The notes: a model not told the origin generated them from the sequence alone. DNA of 11,794 bases from JAZDGL01 sp043806975 (GCA_043806975.1 JAZDGL010000008.1:1-11794); one strand, 5' to 3'. Shown: positions 1 to 8,137, counted from the stretch's first letter. A program made the numbers and translations.

Positions 1-2
1 TT

Positions 3-1319
3 AAAAAATCAGGCGAAAGCCGTAATTTTATAAATGGCGCGTCAATCACATTTGTTTTGCTTTTTAGCTTTTCGGCTTTGGCAATGGCTGTTAGTTATGA
101 ATTAGGAAGCATAAAGCTTGTTTTGCCGTTTTTGCTAGGCATCTCTTTGGCGTCAATTTTAACAAATTTATCTGGAAGGATTTTTGCTAAATCAATAAAG
201 AAAGAGGGCGCGGAAGTTGCGCGGAATATCGGTTCAGCGGTTTCAAACATTTATTCTGGCTCAGCGGAAATTTTTTCTAATTTAATGATTTCTGCTTCAT
301 CCGCGTCTGTTTTGGGGCTTTTCCTGACTGGCGTGAATGGAAGAGCGGTGCTTTTGCCTGTTTCGTTGGTGCTGCTTGCCGCTTTTTATGTTTTGGCGCA
401 ATCTATTGCAGTTCAGTTTTCTGAAAAAATTAGGCGCTGGGTTTTAAGAAATTCGTTAATCAATTTCTTTATTTTTATTTTAGCAGGAGCCTTTTTTGCG
501 GTTAGAAGTTTGCTTGGAATTACATCAGTATTTTTCTGTTTTGCCTTGGGGGTTGTATCTGCGGTAATTTTAGAAAAGATTGACGCTAAAAGCATTTATA
601 AACAAGCGGTTTTTCTTGGAACCATTATTTTAACTTTTTCTGTCGCTTTCAAGATTAACGGAAAAATTAACGGTTTTTACGCAGCGGCGATAACGGGGCT
701 AGGAATGGTTTTGATGCTTGTGATTGTGTATTTTAGAAATTTTAATGGTCAAATGCTGGCATTTTCGTCTGATTTTTCCGAAAAAAATCAACAAGAAACC
801 GGTTATCTAAAAGGAGAAAGGGTGGAAAATTCTAAACTTGCTATTTCTTTGGCGGCATTTTTCGCGTTATTTTTGCTTTTTGCAAAATTGTTTGCAATAA
901 CAAGTATTAGCATCGCGTCTTCTAGAACAATTTTTGGGTTATTCGCGGGAGCATTTTTAGCTGTTTTGGGAAAAGCCTATTTTACGCAATCAATTAACAG
1001 TATTTCTTTTGCAAGCAAGAATTTTGCGGAAGATATTTATTTTGAGAATAATTATAAGAGGTATATAAAATTGGTTTCAGGGCTATCGGTAAAAGCATCT
1101 TTGATTTTGCTTTCTTTGCTGGTGGCGCTGCCAATGGCAGGATTGTTTGCGCTTGGTTTTCCTGCATTTGTGGCTATTCTTGCGGGAGAAGTTATTGCCA
1201 GTTTCCCTTTAAGCGGTATAATTGAAGAAGACTGGAAATGCCAGGAAATTATAGAAATTATAAAATTATTATTATTGATTGGCATTGTATTTTTGCCGAT
1301 ACTAATACAGATAAGATAA
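3..1319 (+). CDS. Membrane pyrophosphatase-like protein lacking catalytic residues (5' partial)
   Basis: The frame is open from the window edge, so the gene starts upstream; an internal TTG at 57 is not needed as a start. The protein is very hydrophobic, with about 11-13 possible membrane spans. Its order of segments follows the H+/Na+-translocating membrane pyrophosphatase (HppA) family. Counting from the TTG codon, residues 23-60 resemble the GGGIFTKAADVGAD region but read LSGRIFAKSIKKEGAE. Residues around 205-240 resemble the GLYGIAIAAVGML helix. Residues 290-330 (RTIFGLFAGAFLAVLG) resemble the VLVGLFIGGMLP helix. The acidic motifs that bind Mg-pyrophosphate are gone: DNVGDNVGD is replaced by SAVSNIYSG, the DPRNP loop is deleted, DAYGPIADN is replaced by RNFNGQMLA, and the C-terminal DNAKK...GDTVGDPFKDT segment is missing. 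It probably does not hydrolyse pyrophosphate; its role is unknown. The frame is intact, which argues against recent decay. The stop lies 9 bases before tig, suggesting co-transcription. The family assignment is from remembered motifs. Confidence 0.7.
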   Translation, partial: KKSGESRNFINGASITFVLLFSFSALAMAVSYELGSIKLVLPFLLGISLASILTNLSGRIFAKSIKKEGAEVARNIGSAVSNIYSGSAEIFSNLMISASSASVLGLFLTGVNGRAVLLPVSLVLLAAFYVLAQSIAVQFSEKIRRWVLRNSLINFFIFILAGAFFAVRSLLGITSVFFCFALGVVSAVILEKIDAKSIYKQAVFLGTIILTFSVAFKINGKINGFYAAAITGLGMVLMLVIVYFRNFNGQMLAFSSDFSEKNQQETGYLKGERVENSKLAISLAAFFALFLLFAKLFAITSISIASSRTIFGLFAGAFLAVLGKAYFTQSINSISFASKNFAEDIYFENNYKRYIKLVSGLSVKASLILLSLLVALPMAGLFALGFPAFVAILAGEVIASFPLSGIIEEDWKCQEIIEIIKLLLLIGIVFLPILIQIR

Positions 1320-1328
1320 AAAATTAAA

Positions 1329-2627
1329 ATGGAAGCGATAATCAAAAAATTGCCAAAATCTCAAGTGGAGTTGGATATAACAGTGAGCGAATCTGAAATT
1401 GCCCCGTTTTTGGATAGGGCGGCTCAAAGAATTTCTCAAAGAAGACCAATAAAAGGTTTTAGACCGGGGAAAACTCCAAGAAATGTGGTTGAAAAAGAAT
1501 TTAGCGCGGAAGCTGTTTTGGAGGAAGCAGTGGAAGATATTATTGATAAATATCTAAAAAAGGTCATTGAGCAAGAAAAATTGGATATAATCGCTCATCC
1601 AGAAGTTAAGTTAGAAAAGGTTGCCCCTCGCGGTTCAATAAATTTTAAAGCGGTGGTGTCAGTTCTCCCTGATGTAAAAATAGGAAAATACAAAGGGATA
1701 AAAGATGGAGAAGCGCCCTTTAAATTAGCTGAAATAAAGGTTGAGGAAAAAGAAATTCAGGAATCTTTAGATTTTTTACTGGAAAGCAGAGCTTTTTTTA
1801 AAGAGATTGAAGACCGTCCAGCTCAAAAAGGCGATAGCGTGGAAATTGATTTTGAAGGGAAGATTGACGGAGTAAAATTTGAAGGCGGATCAAGTAAAAA
1901 TCATCCTGTTTTGATTGGGAAAAATCAATTTATTCCCGGTTTTGAAGAAAATTTAATAGGGATGAAAAAAGGCGAGAGCAAAGATTTTGAGATAACTTTT
2001 CCAAAAGATTATCCTGAAAAGCGGCTAGCGGGCAAAAAAGCGTCTTTTAATGTTAAAATAAATTTGGTTCAAGAAAAAATTCTTGCTGAAATGGATGATA
2101 ATTTTGCTAAATCTTTGGGGAAATTTGAGGGTGCAGATGATTTGAAGAGCAAGTTGAAAGAAGGAATTGAAAAAGAAAAACTAGATCGCGAGCAAGAAAA
2201 ATTGCGAATGAGAATTTTAGATGAGGTTATTAAAAATACCGAAATTGATTTGCCGCAGGCGCTGATAGATAGCGAGTTGAATAAAATGGAAGCAGAACTT
2301 GAAGACGGAGTTGCGAAAATGGGAATGCAATTTGAGGATTATTTAGGACAAATAAAAAAGACTAAGGAAGAATTGAGGAAAGAATGGGCGGCGCAGGCTG
2401 AAAAAAGGGTGAAGGCGGGGATTGTGCTTATGAAAATCGCCGAAGAAGAAAAAGTAGAAGTTTCCAGCGTAGAGGTTGAAGAGGGATTGGCGCGGCTGCT
2501 TTTGGGTTTCGGGTCAATTAAAGACGCCGCGAAAGACATTGACCCTGTGCGGGTATTTAACTACATAAAACAGCAGAGAATGAATGAAAAAACATTGGAA
2601 TTGTTGGAAAAGATGAATGCGAGCTAA
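1329..2627 (+). CDS. tig: Trigger factor, ribosome-associated chaperone and peptidyl-prolyl isomerase
   Basis: This 432-residue protein has the normal length and three-part layout of trigger factor. The N-terminal ribosome-binding domain carries the signature GFRPGK at residues 43-48, which docks at ribosomal protein L23 near the exit tunnel. An FKBP-type prolyl isomerase domain spans about residues 165-246 (GDSVEIDFEGK, then IPGFEENLIGMKKGE). The remaining helical, charged C-terminal part is the chaperone cradle. It acts in the cytosol on nascent chains. The start is the first ATG after the upstream gene's stop; no Shine-Dalgarno sequence is visible in the short A/T spacer, so translation may be coupled or leader-independent. 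The next gene, clpP, follows after 18 bases, the classic tig-clpP order. No domain is missing. Confidence 0.97.
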   Translation: MEAIIKKLPKSQVELDITVSESEIAPFLDRAAQRISQRRPIKGFRPGKTPRNVVEKEFSAEAVLEEAVEDIIDKYLKKVIEQEKLDIIAHPEVKLEKVAPRGSINFKAVVSVLPDVKIGKYKGIKDGEAPFKLAEIKVEEKEIQESLDFLLESRAFFKEIEDRPAQKGDSVEIDFEGKIDGVKFEGGSSKNHPVLIGKNQFIPGFEENLIGMKKGESKDFEITFPKDYPEKRLAGKKASFNVKINLVQEKILAEMDDNFAKSLGKFEGADDLKSKLKEGIEKEKLDREQEKLRMRILDEVIKNTEIDLPQALIDSELNKMEAELEDGVAKMGMQFEDYLGQIKKTKEELRKEWAAQAEKRVKAGIVLMKIAEEEKVEVSSVEVEEGLARLLLGFGSIKDAAKDIDPVRVFNYIKQQRMNEKTLELLEKMNAS

Positions 2628-2645
2628 AAATAAGGAGATAAAATT

Positions 2646-3221
2646 ATGAATTTGGTTCCAATCGTATTGGAAAAATCAGCAGGAGGAGAGCGAGCATACG
2701 ATATTTATTCAAGGCTTTTGAAAGATCGAATAATTTTTTTGGGCGGTCCGATTTACGACGAAATGGCGAACACAATTATCGCGCAGCTTTTGTTTTTAGA
2801 AAGTATTGACGCAAAAAAAGATATTAGTTTGTATATAAATAGTCCTGGCGGCATTGTGAGCGCGGGACTGGCGATTTATGACACGATGCAATATATAAAA
2901 TGCGATGTTTCTACGATTTGCGTTGGTTTGGCGGCAAGTGCTGGGGCGCTGCTTCTAGCTTCTGGCGCGGCAGGGAAGAGGTTGGCGCTTCCAAACTCTG
3001 AAATTATGATTCATCAGGTTGCGGGAGGAGCGGAGGGACCTGCTACCGATATTCACATTGCGGCAAGCCAAATAATGAAAATGAAAGAGCGGATGAACAA
3101 AATTCTTTCCCAGCACACTGGTCAGCCGCTTTCTAAAATAGAAAAAGACTCTGACCGAGATTATTATATGAGCGCGGACGAAGCAAAAAAATATGGAGTT
3201 GTAGATAAAGTGATAAAATAA
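2646..3221 (+). CDS. clpP: ATP-dependent Clp protease proteolytic subunit
   Basis: ClpP is the serine peptidase that forms two stacked heptamer rings and degrades proteins fed to it by ClpX, ClpA or ClpC unfoldases. The 191-residue product is of normal length. The catalytic triad is visible as Ser98 (GLAASAGA), His123 (MIHQVAG) and Asp172 (SDRDYYMSADEA); the oxyanion-loop SPGG is at residues 66-69. There is no propeptide-like extension. A good ribosome binding site, AAGGAG at 2632-2637, lies 8 bases before the ATG. It is cotranscribed with tig and ends at a terminator hairpin that begins on its stop codon. The clpX that often follows is not here; the neighbouring gene is the convergent gpmI, so the unfoldase must be encoded elsewhere. 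Confidence 0.97.
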   Translation: MNLVPIVLEKSAGGERAYDIYSRLLKDRIIFLGGPIYDEMANTIIAQLLFLESIDAKKDISLYINSPGGIVSAGLAIYDTMQYIKCDVSTICVGLAASAGALLLASGAAGKRLALPNSEIMIHQVAGGAEGPATDIHIAASQIMKMKERMNKILSQHTGQPLSKIEKDSDRDYYMSADEAKKYGVVDKVIK

Positions 3222-3250
3222 AAAGCAGGGGTTTTCCTGCTTTTTATTTT
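3221..3250. terminator. Intrinsic terminator shared by clpP and convergent gpmI
   Basis: AAAAGCAGG (3221-3229) pairs with CCTGCTTTT (3236-3244) around the loop GGTTTT, followed by a T-rich tract TTTTTATTTT. The arms end in A and T runs, so the hairpin can work in both directions: for the tig-clpP transcript on the plus strand and for gpmI, which ends at 3271 on the minus strand. Confidence 0.88.
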
Positions 3251-3270
3251 AGCCATATTTCTTTTAGCGC

Positions 3271-4836
3271 TTATGCCATTTTTTCTCGCAAACTCTCTCC
3301 AACCATTTCGGAGGGTTTTTTAAGATCAAGAAAATCTAGCACAGTTGGCGCGATGTCGGCAAGAATGCCAATAGAGCGATTATAATTAAAATCGGCATTA
3401 GGCTGGGGCGCTTTGTTGTCAGGAGTGATTATATAAATTGGAACTGGGTTGGTGGTGTGGTCGGTTTGCGGTCGTCCCGTGCGCGGGTCTATCATACATT
3501 CTGCGTTGCCGTGGTCTGCTGTAATGATAAAAACAATATCCTTGTCTTTCCCCGCTTTTAAAATTTGGTCTAGACAGCGATCTACTTCTTCCGTCGCTTT
3601 TATGGCTGATTTTAAATTTCCTGTATGCCCGACCATATCGGTATTGGCAAAGTTTACTAAAATAAAATTGTATAAATCTTTTTCAATTGCTTTTTCAACA
3701 ATTGCTGTGATTTGCGCCGCGCTCATTTGGGGATGTTTTTCGTAATCGCCGTCAGGGCGAGATGGAACTAGCTGCCAGTCTTCGCCTTTATGCGGTTCTT
3801 CAATTCCTCCATTAAAAAAGTAGGTTACATGGGCATATTTTTCTGTTTCTGCGATATGAAATTGTTTTAATCCATTTTCGCTTATAATTTCTGAAAGGCA
3901 ATTAGATACTTCTTGCGGCGGAAACAAAATATGCTCCAATAAATCTTTTTCGTATTCAATCATCCCTGCAAAGTATAAATTATTTACTTTTTTTCGCGGA
4001 AACTTATCAATTTCTTTGTCTATGAATGCTTTTGTAAGCTGTCTTGCTCGATCTTCCCGAAAATTGAAGAAAATTAAACTGCTTCCCGCGGTAATTAAAT
4101 CGTTTTCATCTTCTGCCACCGTGATCGGGTTGATAAATTCGTCAGTTATGTCATCGTTATAGGATTTTTCAATCGCATCTTCTAGTGACTTGGTTTTTTT
4201 TCCCTTGCCTTCCGTTAGGCATTCGTAGGCTTTTTGTGTGATATCCCAGTGGTTATTCCTGTCCATAGCGATAGCGCGCCCTATCACTGAAACGATTTTT
4301 GCGTCTGTCATTCCTTTCAATTCTGCCCGGGTTTCTTTGATAAAACCGATCGCTTCTTTTACCCCTGTATCTCTGCCGTCCGTAAAAGCGTGAATTCTTA
4401 AAGGGATGTCGTTTTCTTTTGCGACTTTTATTAGCGCAAAAACATGATCCATATGGCTGTGGACACCTCCATCGCTTAAAAGTCCCATTATATGCAGGGG
4501 TTTATTGTTTTTTTTAGCATGCTTGATGGCTTCTAAAAGAACAGAATTTTTAAAGAAGGTTTTATCTTCAATTGCCATAGAAACTCTTGGAAAGCTTTGA
4601 TAAATAATTCTTCCGGATCCTATTGTGAGGTGTCCCACTTCGGAATTTCCCATTGCCGACCAGTAAAGCCCTACCGACATTCCTGACGCTTGGAGTGAAT
4701 TGTGCGGATAATTGCGGTTAAGCATATCCGTTGTAGGAGTATAGGCTTGGGCAATTGCGTTTCCTGTCTTTTCAGGGCTTAGACCCCACCCGTCTAGGAT
4801 TATTAAAGCTACCGTTTTTTTATTTGTATTAGACAT
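3271..4836 (-). CDS. gpmI: 2,3-bisphosphoglycerate-independent phosphoglycerate mutase
   Basis: This enzyme interconverts 3- and 2-phosphoglycerate in lower glycolysis through a phosphoserine intermediate and two Mn ions. With the start at 4836 (ATG, sequence MSNTNKKTVALIILDGWG) the protein has 521 residues, close to the family norm of about 510. Key residues are present: Asp15 (LDGWG), nucleophile Ser65 (MGNSEVGH), His126 (VHSH), Arg155-Asp156 (GRD), Arg187 and Arg193, Arg260 and Arg263 (REDRARQ), Lys333, Asp400 and His404 (NTDMVGH), Asp441-His442 (ADHGN) and His460 (DHTTNPVP). A longer frame from a TTG at 4899 would add 21 residues translated from a hairpin repeat and is not credible. No Shine-Dalgarno sequence precedes the chosen ATG. 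One oddity: the usual GLPxGxxGNSEVGH loop reads GLYWSAMGNSEVGH. It is transcribed alone, convergent to clpP. Confidence 0.95.
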   Translation of the reverse strand: MSNTNKKTVALIILDGWGLSPEKTGNAIAQAYTPTTDMLNRNYPHNSLQASGMSVGLYWSAMGNSEVGHLTIGSGRIIYQSFPRVSMAIEDKTFFKNSVLLEAIKHAKKNNKPLHIMGLLSDGGVHSHMDHVFALIKVAKENDIPLRIHAFTDGRDTGVKEAIGFIKETRAELKGMTDAKIVSVIGRAIAMDRNNHWDITQKAYECLTEGKGKKTKSLEDAIEKSYNDDITDEFINPITVAEDENDLITAGSSLIFFNFREDRARQLTKAFIDKEIDKFPRKKVNNLYFAGMIEYEKDLLEHILFPPQEVSNCLSEIISENGLKQFHIAETEKYAHVTYFFNGGIEEPHKGEDWQLVPSRPDGDYEKHPQMSAAQITAIVEKAIEKDLYNFILVNFANTDMVGHTGNLKSAIKATEEVDRCLDQILKAGKDKDIVFIITADHGNAECMIDPRTGRPQTDHTTNPVPIYIITPDNKAPQPNADFNYNRSIGILADIAPTVLDFLDLKKPSEMVGESLREKMA

Positions 4837-4860
4837 AGTAAATTTAATTTTTTTTAAAAT

Positions 4861-4914
4861 CCCTCTTCTGCCCAAGGCAGACCGCCTTGGGAGGTTCAAA
4901 GGGAGAAAATATCG
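4861..4914 (-). repeat. Hairpin repeat module in the gpmI leader
   Basis: On the minus strand this stretch reads GATTCCGATATTTTCTCCCTT, then a perfect 8-bp hairpin (CCCAAGGC / GCCTTGGG, at 4871-4878 and 4884-4891), then CA and GAAGAGGG. The flanking words and the order (hairpin, two bases, GAAGRGGG) match the module at 10264-10305. It lies in the presumed 5' untranslated leader of gpmI and might affect its mRNA. Confidence 0.65.
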
Positions 4915-4949
4915 GAATCCATTTTGCGGCGACTATATTTTCTTTTATA

Positions 4950-4958
4950 ATTATAGCA
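4950..4958 (-). promoter_or_regulatory. Extended -10 promoter for gpmI
   Basis: Read on the minus strand, TGCTATAAT occupies 4958-4950: a consensus TATAAT with an upstream TGn extension. The -35 region at 17 bases (TTCCCC) is poor, as is usual for extended -10 promoters. A start near 4943 would give a leader of about 107 bases that contains the hairpin repeat. Confidence 0.6.
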
Positions 4959-5351
4959 TAAAAATTCTCTTTGGGGAAAAAATGCGAAAATGGATTTAAA
5001 AAATGTTGCGTTTATTTTAGAAGGCGGTATGACATTTCTAAATGGGGCTGCTATGACATTATCATCTGGGAGCGACAAAAGGCGCGCAATCTATTGCATT
5101 AAATCCTTGTTTCTGCTAGTATAATTTTAAATTAACTAGTTTTGTAAATTCTAGGTAGATTTGTTCGCGATGAGCCAAAAAACCTAATTTTTAAGGAAAA
5201 ATAAGCTCGCTTAAAAAGGATTTTTTCAAACTATGCAAATTGGAAAATGTCTAAATTGGTTAGATTGCCAAGCCCCCAGTTTTTAATTCGGGGTGTTTTG
5301 GGTTTCAATTTTAGCGTAATCGCGAATCTATCTGAATGAAAGGGGAAAAAT
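4959..5351. other. Divergent intergenic gap before rny, no gene seen
   Basis: No credible coding sequence is present on either strand between the gpmI promoter and rny; the single 60-residue frame here has no recognisable features. The right half (about 5130-5351) would be the leader of rny. It holds small possible stems, such as TCTAA/TTAGA at 5250-5264 and CCCCC/GGGG around 5273-5293. I recognise no known riboswitch or RNA family. Confidence 0.5.
5120..5125 (+). promoter_or_regulatory. Candidate -10 element for rny
   Basis: A perfect TATAAT lies at 5120-5125. The only -35-like hexamer, TTGCAT at 5094-5099, is 20 bases away, longer than ideal. If used, the start near 5132 would give rny a leader of about 220 bases. 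Confidence 0.4.
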
Positions 5352-6881
5352 ATGAATAGTTTTATTGTTTTACTTATTGCTGTCGCGGCATTTGCGATTG
5401 GATCTGTTTTGGGATACTTAATAAGGCAGGCGATTGCAAAAAATCAAGCTGATTCTGCGGAGGCAAAGGCCGAAAGGACGCTTAATGAGGCGAAAGTTTC
5501 CGCGAAAGAGATGCAGTTGGAAGCAAAAGATCGCGCAACTAAAATTTTAGAAGAGGCGAAAGAGCAGGAGAAAGAACGACGGGATCAAATTGTTCGTTTT
5601 GAGCAAAGGCTGGAAAAAAGAGAAAAAGAAGTTGATCAAAAAAGCGACGAGAGTAATCGCATCAGAAAAGAGATTCAAGAGAAAGCAGAGAAAATTAAAG
5701 AAATTGAATCTAATGTTAAAAATTTAGAAAAAGAAAAAATTAATAAACTGCAAGAGGTGGCGAGCCTTACAAAGGATGATGCCAAGAATATCCTTTTGGA
5801 AGAAGTTGAGAAAGAATACAAAGAAGATATTTTAAAAAGAGTTTCTAGCCTTGAAGAAGAGGGTAAAAATGAGTTAGAGGCAAGAGCAAGAGACATTATG
5901 ACCTATGCGATGCAAAGATTTGCTTCGGGGCATTCTTCCGATACGACCACGACTAATCTTGCAATTCCAAGTGAAGATGCTAAGGGTAAAATTATCGGCA
6001 AGGAAGGAAGAAATATAAAGACACTGGAACAATTGACCGGCGTGGAAATTGTTGTTGATGATACTCCCGGGTCAATTATTATTTCGGCGTTTGATCCGAT
6101 CAGAAGATTTATCGCTAAAATTTCCTTGGAAAGATTGATTGCTGATGGGAGAATTCATCCCGCGAAAATAGAAGAAATCGTGGAAAAGGTTAAAACAGAA
6201 TTGGCGGCAAAAATTAAAGAGGCGGGAGAGGCCGCGATTTATGATGTGGGATTAACAGGAATAGATCCAAAGCTGGTTCAGCTTTTGGGAAGATTGCGAT
6301 TTAGAACAAGCTTTGGGCAAAATGCGCTGCTGCACTCTTTGGAGGTGGCGCATTTATCGGGGAGCATTGCCGCGGAATTAGGAGCGGATGTAAATTTAGC
6401 AAAAAAGGCCGGGCTTTTTCATGATATTGGAAAAGCGATTGATCACGAAGTGCAAGGAACTCATATTGAGATTGGGAAGATGGTTTTGAAAAAATTCGGG
6501 ATGTCAGAAGATATTATAAAAGCGATGCAGTCGCATCACGAGGATTATCCTTTTGAATCTGTTGAAGCTGTGATTGTTCATGTGGCAGATGCTCTCTCGG
6601 CTTCTAGACCGGGCGCGCGTAAAGATACATTGGAAAACTATTTGCAAAGACTTGAAGATTTGGAGGCAACGGCGACAGAACTTGGAGGGGTTGAGAAAGC
6701 GTATGCGGTGCAAGCAGGGCGCGAATTGCGCGTATTTGTAAGGCCGAATGAAATTGACGATCTTGGCGCGAAGAAATTGGCGAAAAACATCGCCGATAGA
6801 ATTGAAGAGGAGCTGAAATATCCGGGAGAGATTAAAGTGACTGTTGTTAGAGAGATGAGAGTTGTGGAGTATGCAAAATAA
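5352..6881 (+). CDS. rny: Ribonuclease Y, membrane-anchored endoribonuclease
   Basis: RNase Y starts mRNA decay by endonucleolytic cleavage at the inner face of the membrane. The 509-residue protein has the complete family layout: one N-terminal membrane anchor (residues 3-25), a long charged coiled coil (about 30-185), a KH RNA-binding domain with KIIGKEGRN at 213-221, and an HD metal-dependent phosphohydrolase domain. Its metal ligands are visible as His328 (LLHSLEVAH), His357-Asp358 (FHDIGK), His395/His396 (SHHED) and Asp413 (VADALSASRPGAR). Ribosome binding site AAAGGGG at 5339-5345 lies 6 bases before the ATG, which fixes the start just before the membrane anchor. The partner gene ymdB follows after 36 bases, as in Firmicutes, so the two are probably one operon. 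Confidence 0.97.
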   Translation: MNSFIVLLIAVAAFAIGSVLGYLIRQAIAKNQADSAEAKAERTLNEAKVSAKEMQLEAKDRATKILEEAKEQEKERRDQIVRFEQRLEKREKEVDQKSDESNRIRKEIQEKAEKIKEIESNVKNLEKEKINKLQEVASLTKDDAKNILLEEVEKEYKEDILKRVSSLEEEGKNELEARARDIMTYAMQRFASGHSSDTTTTNLAIPSEDAKGKIIGKEGRNIKTLEQLTGVEIVVDDTPGSIIISAFDPIRRFIAKISLERLIADGRIHPAKIEEIVEKVKTELAAKIKEAGEAAIYDVGLTGIDPKLVQLLGRLRFRTSFGQNALLHSLEVAHLSGSIAAELGADVNLAKKAGLFHDIGKAIDHEVQGTHIEIGKMVLKKFGMSEDIIKAMQSHHEDYPFESVEAVIVHVADALSASRPGARKDTLENYLQRLEDLEATATELGGVEKAYAVQAGRELRVFVRPNEIDDLGAKKLAKNIADRIEEELKYPGEIKVTVVREMRVVEYAK

Positions 6882-6917
6882 GTTAGGATGTTAAAAAGTT
6901 TATAATTTGAAATTTTT

Positions 6918-7706
6918 ATGAATATTCTATTTCTCGGCGATATTGCGGGACGGCCAGGCAGGGAAGCTTTGCAAAAAACATTGCCGCAATTAAGGGAAAA
7001 ACATAAAATAAATTGGGTTTTTGCTAACGGGGAAAATCTTGCGCATGGAAAAGGCATCACGCTGGCGACAGCGCAACAAATGAGAAACGCGGGAGTGGAT
7101 TTTTTAACATCAGGAAACCATATTTGGACAAAAAATGGCAAAGATACAATTGAAAAAGAGGCGGATTTTATAATTCGTCCTGCTAATTATCCAGCGGGAG
7201 CCCCCGGCAGAGGTTATGCGATAGTTTCAGCCGGCGGGAAAAAGATTTTAATAATAAATCTTAACGGGAGAGTGTTTTTTAGGGAAAATTTTGATTGTCC
7301 TTTTAGAAAATTGGATGAAATTTTGGAAGAAACAAAAAATGAGAAGCCTGATTTGATTTTGTTGGATTTTCACGCCGAGGCCACATCAGAGAAGCGAGCG
7401 ATGGGATTTTATGCGGATGGGCGAGTTTCTGCGGCGATAGGAACGCATACGCATATTCAAACTTCCGATAACGAGATATTGCCAAAAGGAACGGCGTATA
7501 TAACGGATGCGGGGATGGTCGGGGTTAAGCATTCCGTTTTGGGGGTTAAAAAAGAGATTTCAATTGAAAATTTTCTTTTTCAGATGAACCGCACAATGGA
7601 AATTTCCGATGAAAAGTTGGTGGAAATATGCGGAGTGATTTTAAAGGAAAAAAGCGGGAAAATCGTTTCTATTGATAGAATTAGAGAAACTGTGGATATT
7701 TCTTAA
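6918..7706 (+). CDS. YmdB-family metallophosphoesterase
   Basis: The 262-residue product matches the YmdB / TIGR00282 family of calcineurin-like phosphoesterases; the Bacillus subtilis member hydrolyses 2',3'-cyclic nucleotides, products of RNA breakdown, and affects biofilm and motility choices. Metal-binding residues are all visible: Asp8 (FLGDIAG), Glu39-Asn40 (NGEN), Asn67-His68 (SGNHIW), His152 (DFHAE) and the pair His177/His179 (GTHTHIQT). The signatures TDAGMVG (196-202) and GFYADGRVSA are family-specific. It is a soluble cytosolic protein of normal length. It sits 36 bases behind rny, without a clear Shine-Dalgarno sequence, which suggests a functional link with RNA turnover. The biochemical role here is inferred from family members. 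Confidence 0.93.
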   Translation: MNILFLGDIAGRPGREALQKTLPQLREKHKINWVFANGENLAHGKGITLATAQQMRNAGVDFLTSGNHIWTKNGKDTIEKEADFIIRPANYPAGAPGRGYAIVSAGGKKILIINLNGRVFFRENFDCPFRKLDEILEETKNEKPDLILLDFHAEATSEKRAMGFYADGRVSAAIGTHTHIQTSDNEILPKGTAYITDAGMVGVKHSVLGVKKEISIENFLFQMNRTMEISDEKLVEICGVILKEKSGKIVSIDRIRETVDIS

Positions 7707-7713
7707 TTTTTTC

Positions 7714-7742
7714 TTGATATTTAAAGGAAGGTTTGTTATACT
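7714..7742 (+). promoter_or_regulatory. Sigma-70-type promoter for the HU gene
   Basis: TTGATA (7714-7719) and TATACT (7737-7742) are separated by 17 bases, the optimal spacing, with five of six matches in each box. Transcription would start near 7749, a few bases after ymdB ends, giving a leader of about 115 bases that includes an A/T-only stretch. Confidence 0.75.
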
Positions 7743-7850
7743 AGTTTTGAATGATAAAATTCTCGTTGAAAAACAATCTGAAAAAATTAAAATTTTAAAA
7801 TTAAAATCCTCGTTTTTGTTTTCCATTGGAAAACCGCGGCGAGGCAAGGA

Positions 7851-7860
7851 AGGGAGGTGA
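7851..7860 (+). promoter_or_regulatory. Strong ribosome binding site of the HU gene
   Basis: AGGGAGGTGA contains GGAGGTGA, an almost complete anti-16S complement, 4 bases before the ATG at 7865. It decides the start: an upstream in-frame TTG at 7826 would add 13 residues translated through the ribosome binding site itself and is rejected. This is the best Shine-Dalgarno sequence in the window and suggests high expression. Confidence 0.9.
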
Positions 7861-7864
7861 CAAA

Positions 7865-8137
7865 ATGAAAAAAGAAGAATTAGTTAGCGCAATAGCTCAA
7901 AAAATAAATGCTACAAAAACATCCGTAGAGGGTATGATTGAAGCTTTTGTTGAAGTAGTGACAAAAGAACTTACAAAGGATGGAGAAGTTAATTTAACAG
8001 GTTTTGGAAAATTTGCGGTTTCAAAAAGAGCGGCGAGAGATGGAGTTAACCCTCAAACAGGAGAAAAGATTAAGATTGCTGCAACCAAAGTTCCAAAATT
8101 TAAAGCTGGCAAGTCCTTAAAGGATGCAGTTAAATAA
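7865..8137 (+). CDS. hup: HU-family nucleoid DNA-binding protein
   Basis: The product is exactly 90 residues, the standard HU length, and small, basic and complete. The N-terminal helical dimerisation part (MKKEELVSAIAQK...) is followed by the HU/IHF signature from residue 46, GFGKFAVSKRAARDGVNPQT, which includes the beta arm with the DNA-intercalating proline (NPQTGEKIKI). The C-terminal helix (FKAGKSLKDAVK) is normal. HU dimers bend and compact DNA. Whether it acts as HU or IHF cannot be told from sequence alone, but the single copy and arm sequence favour HU. It is a single-gene transcript with its own promoter, a strong ribosome binding site and a strong terminator, all visible. Confidence 0.95.
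   Translation: MKKEELVSAIAQKINATKTSVEGMIEAFVEVVTKELTKDGEVNLTGFGKFAVSKRAARDGVNPQTGEKIKIAATKVPKFKAGKSLKDAVK

Noticed and set aside
4837..4899. A longer GpmI N terminus from a TTG at 4899
   Set aside because: The extra residues are translated from a hairpin repeat and a poly-A stretch; the family N terminus begins at the ATG at 4836.
4896..5078. A 60-residue minus-strand frame in the gpmI-rny gap
   Set aside because: No ribosome binding site, low-complexity basic composition, and it overlaps the gpmI promoter and leader repeat.
5130..5351. A known riboswitch or structured RNA gene before rny
   Set aside because: No recognisable conserved core; the stems are short and AT-rich.
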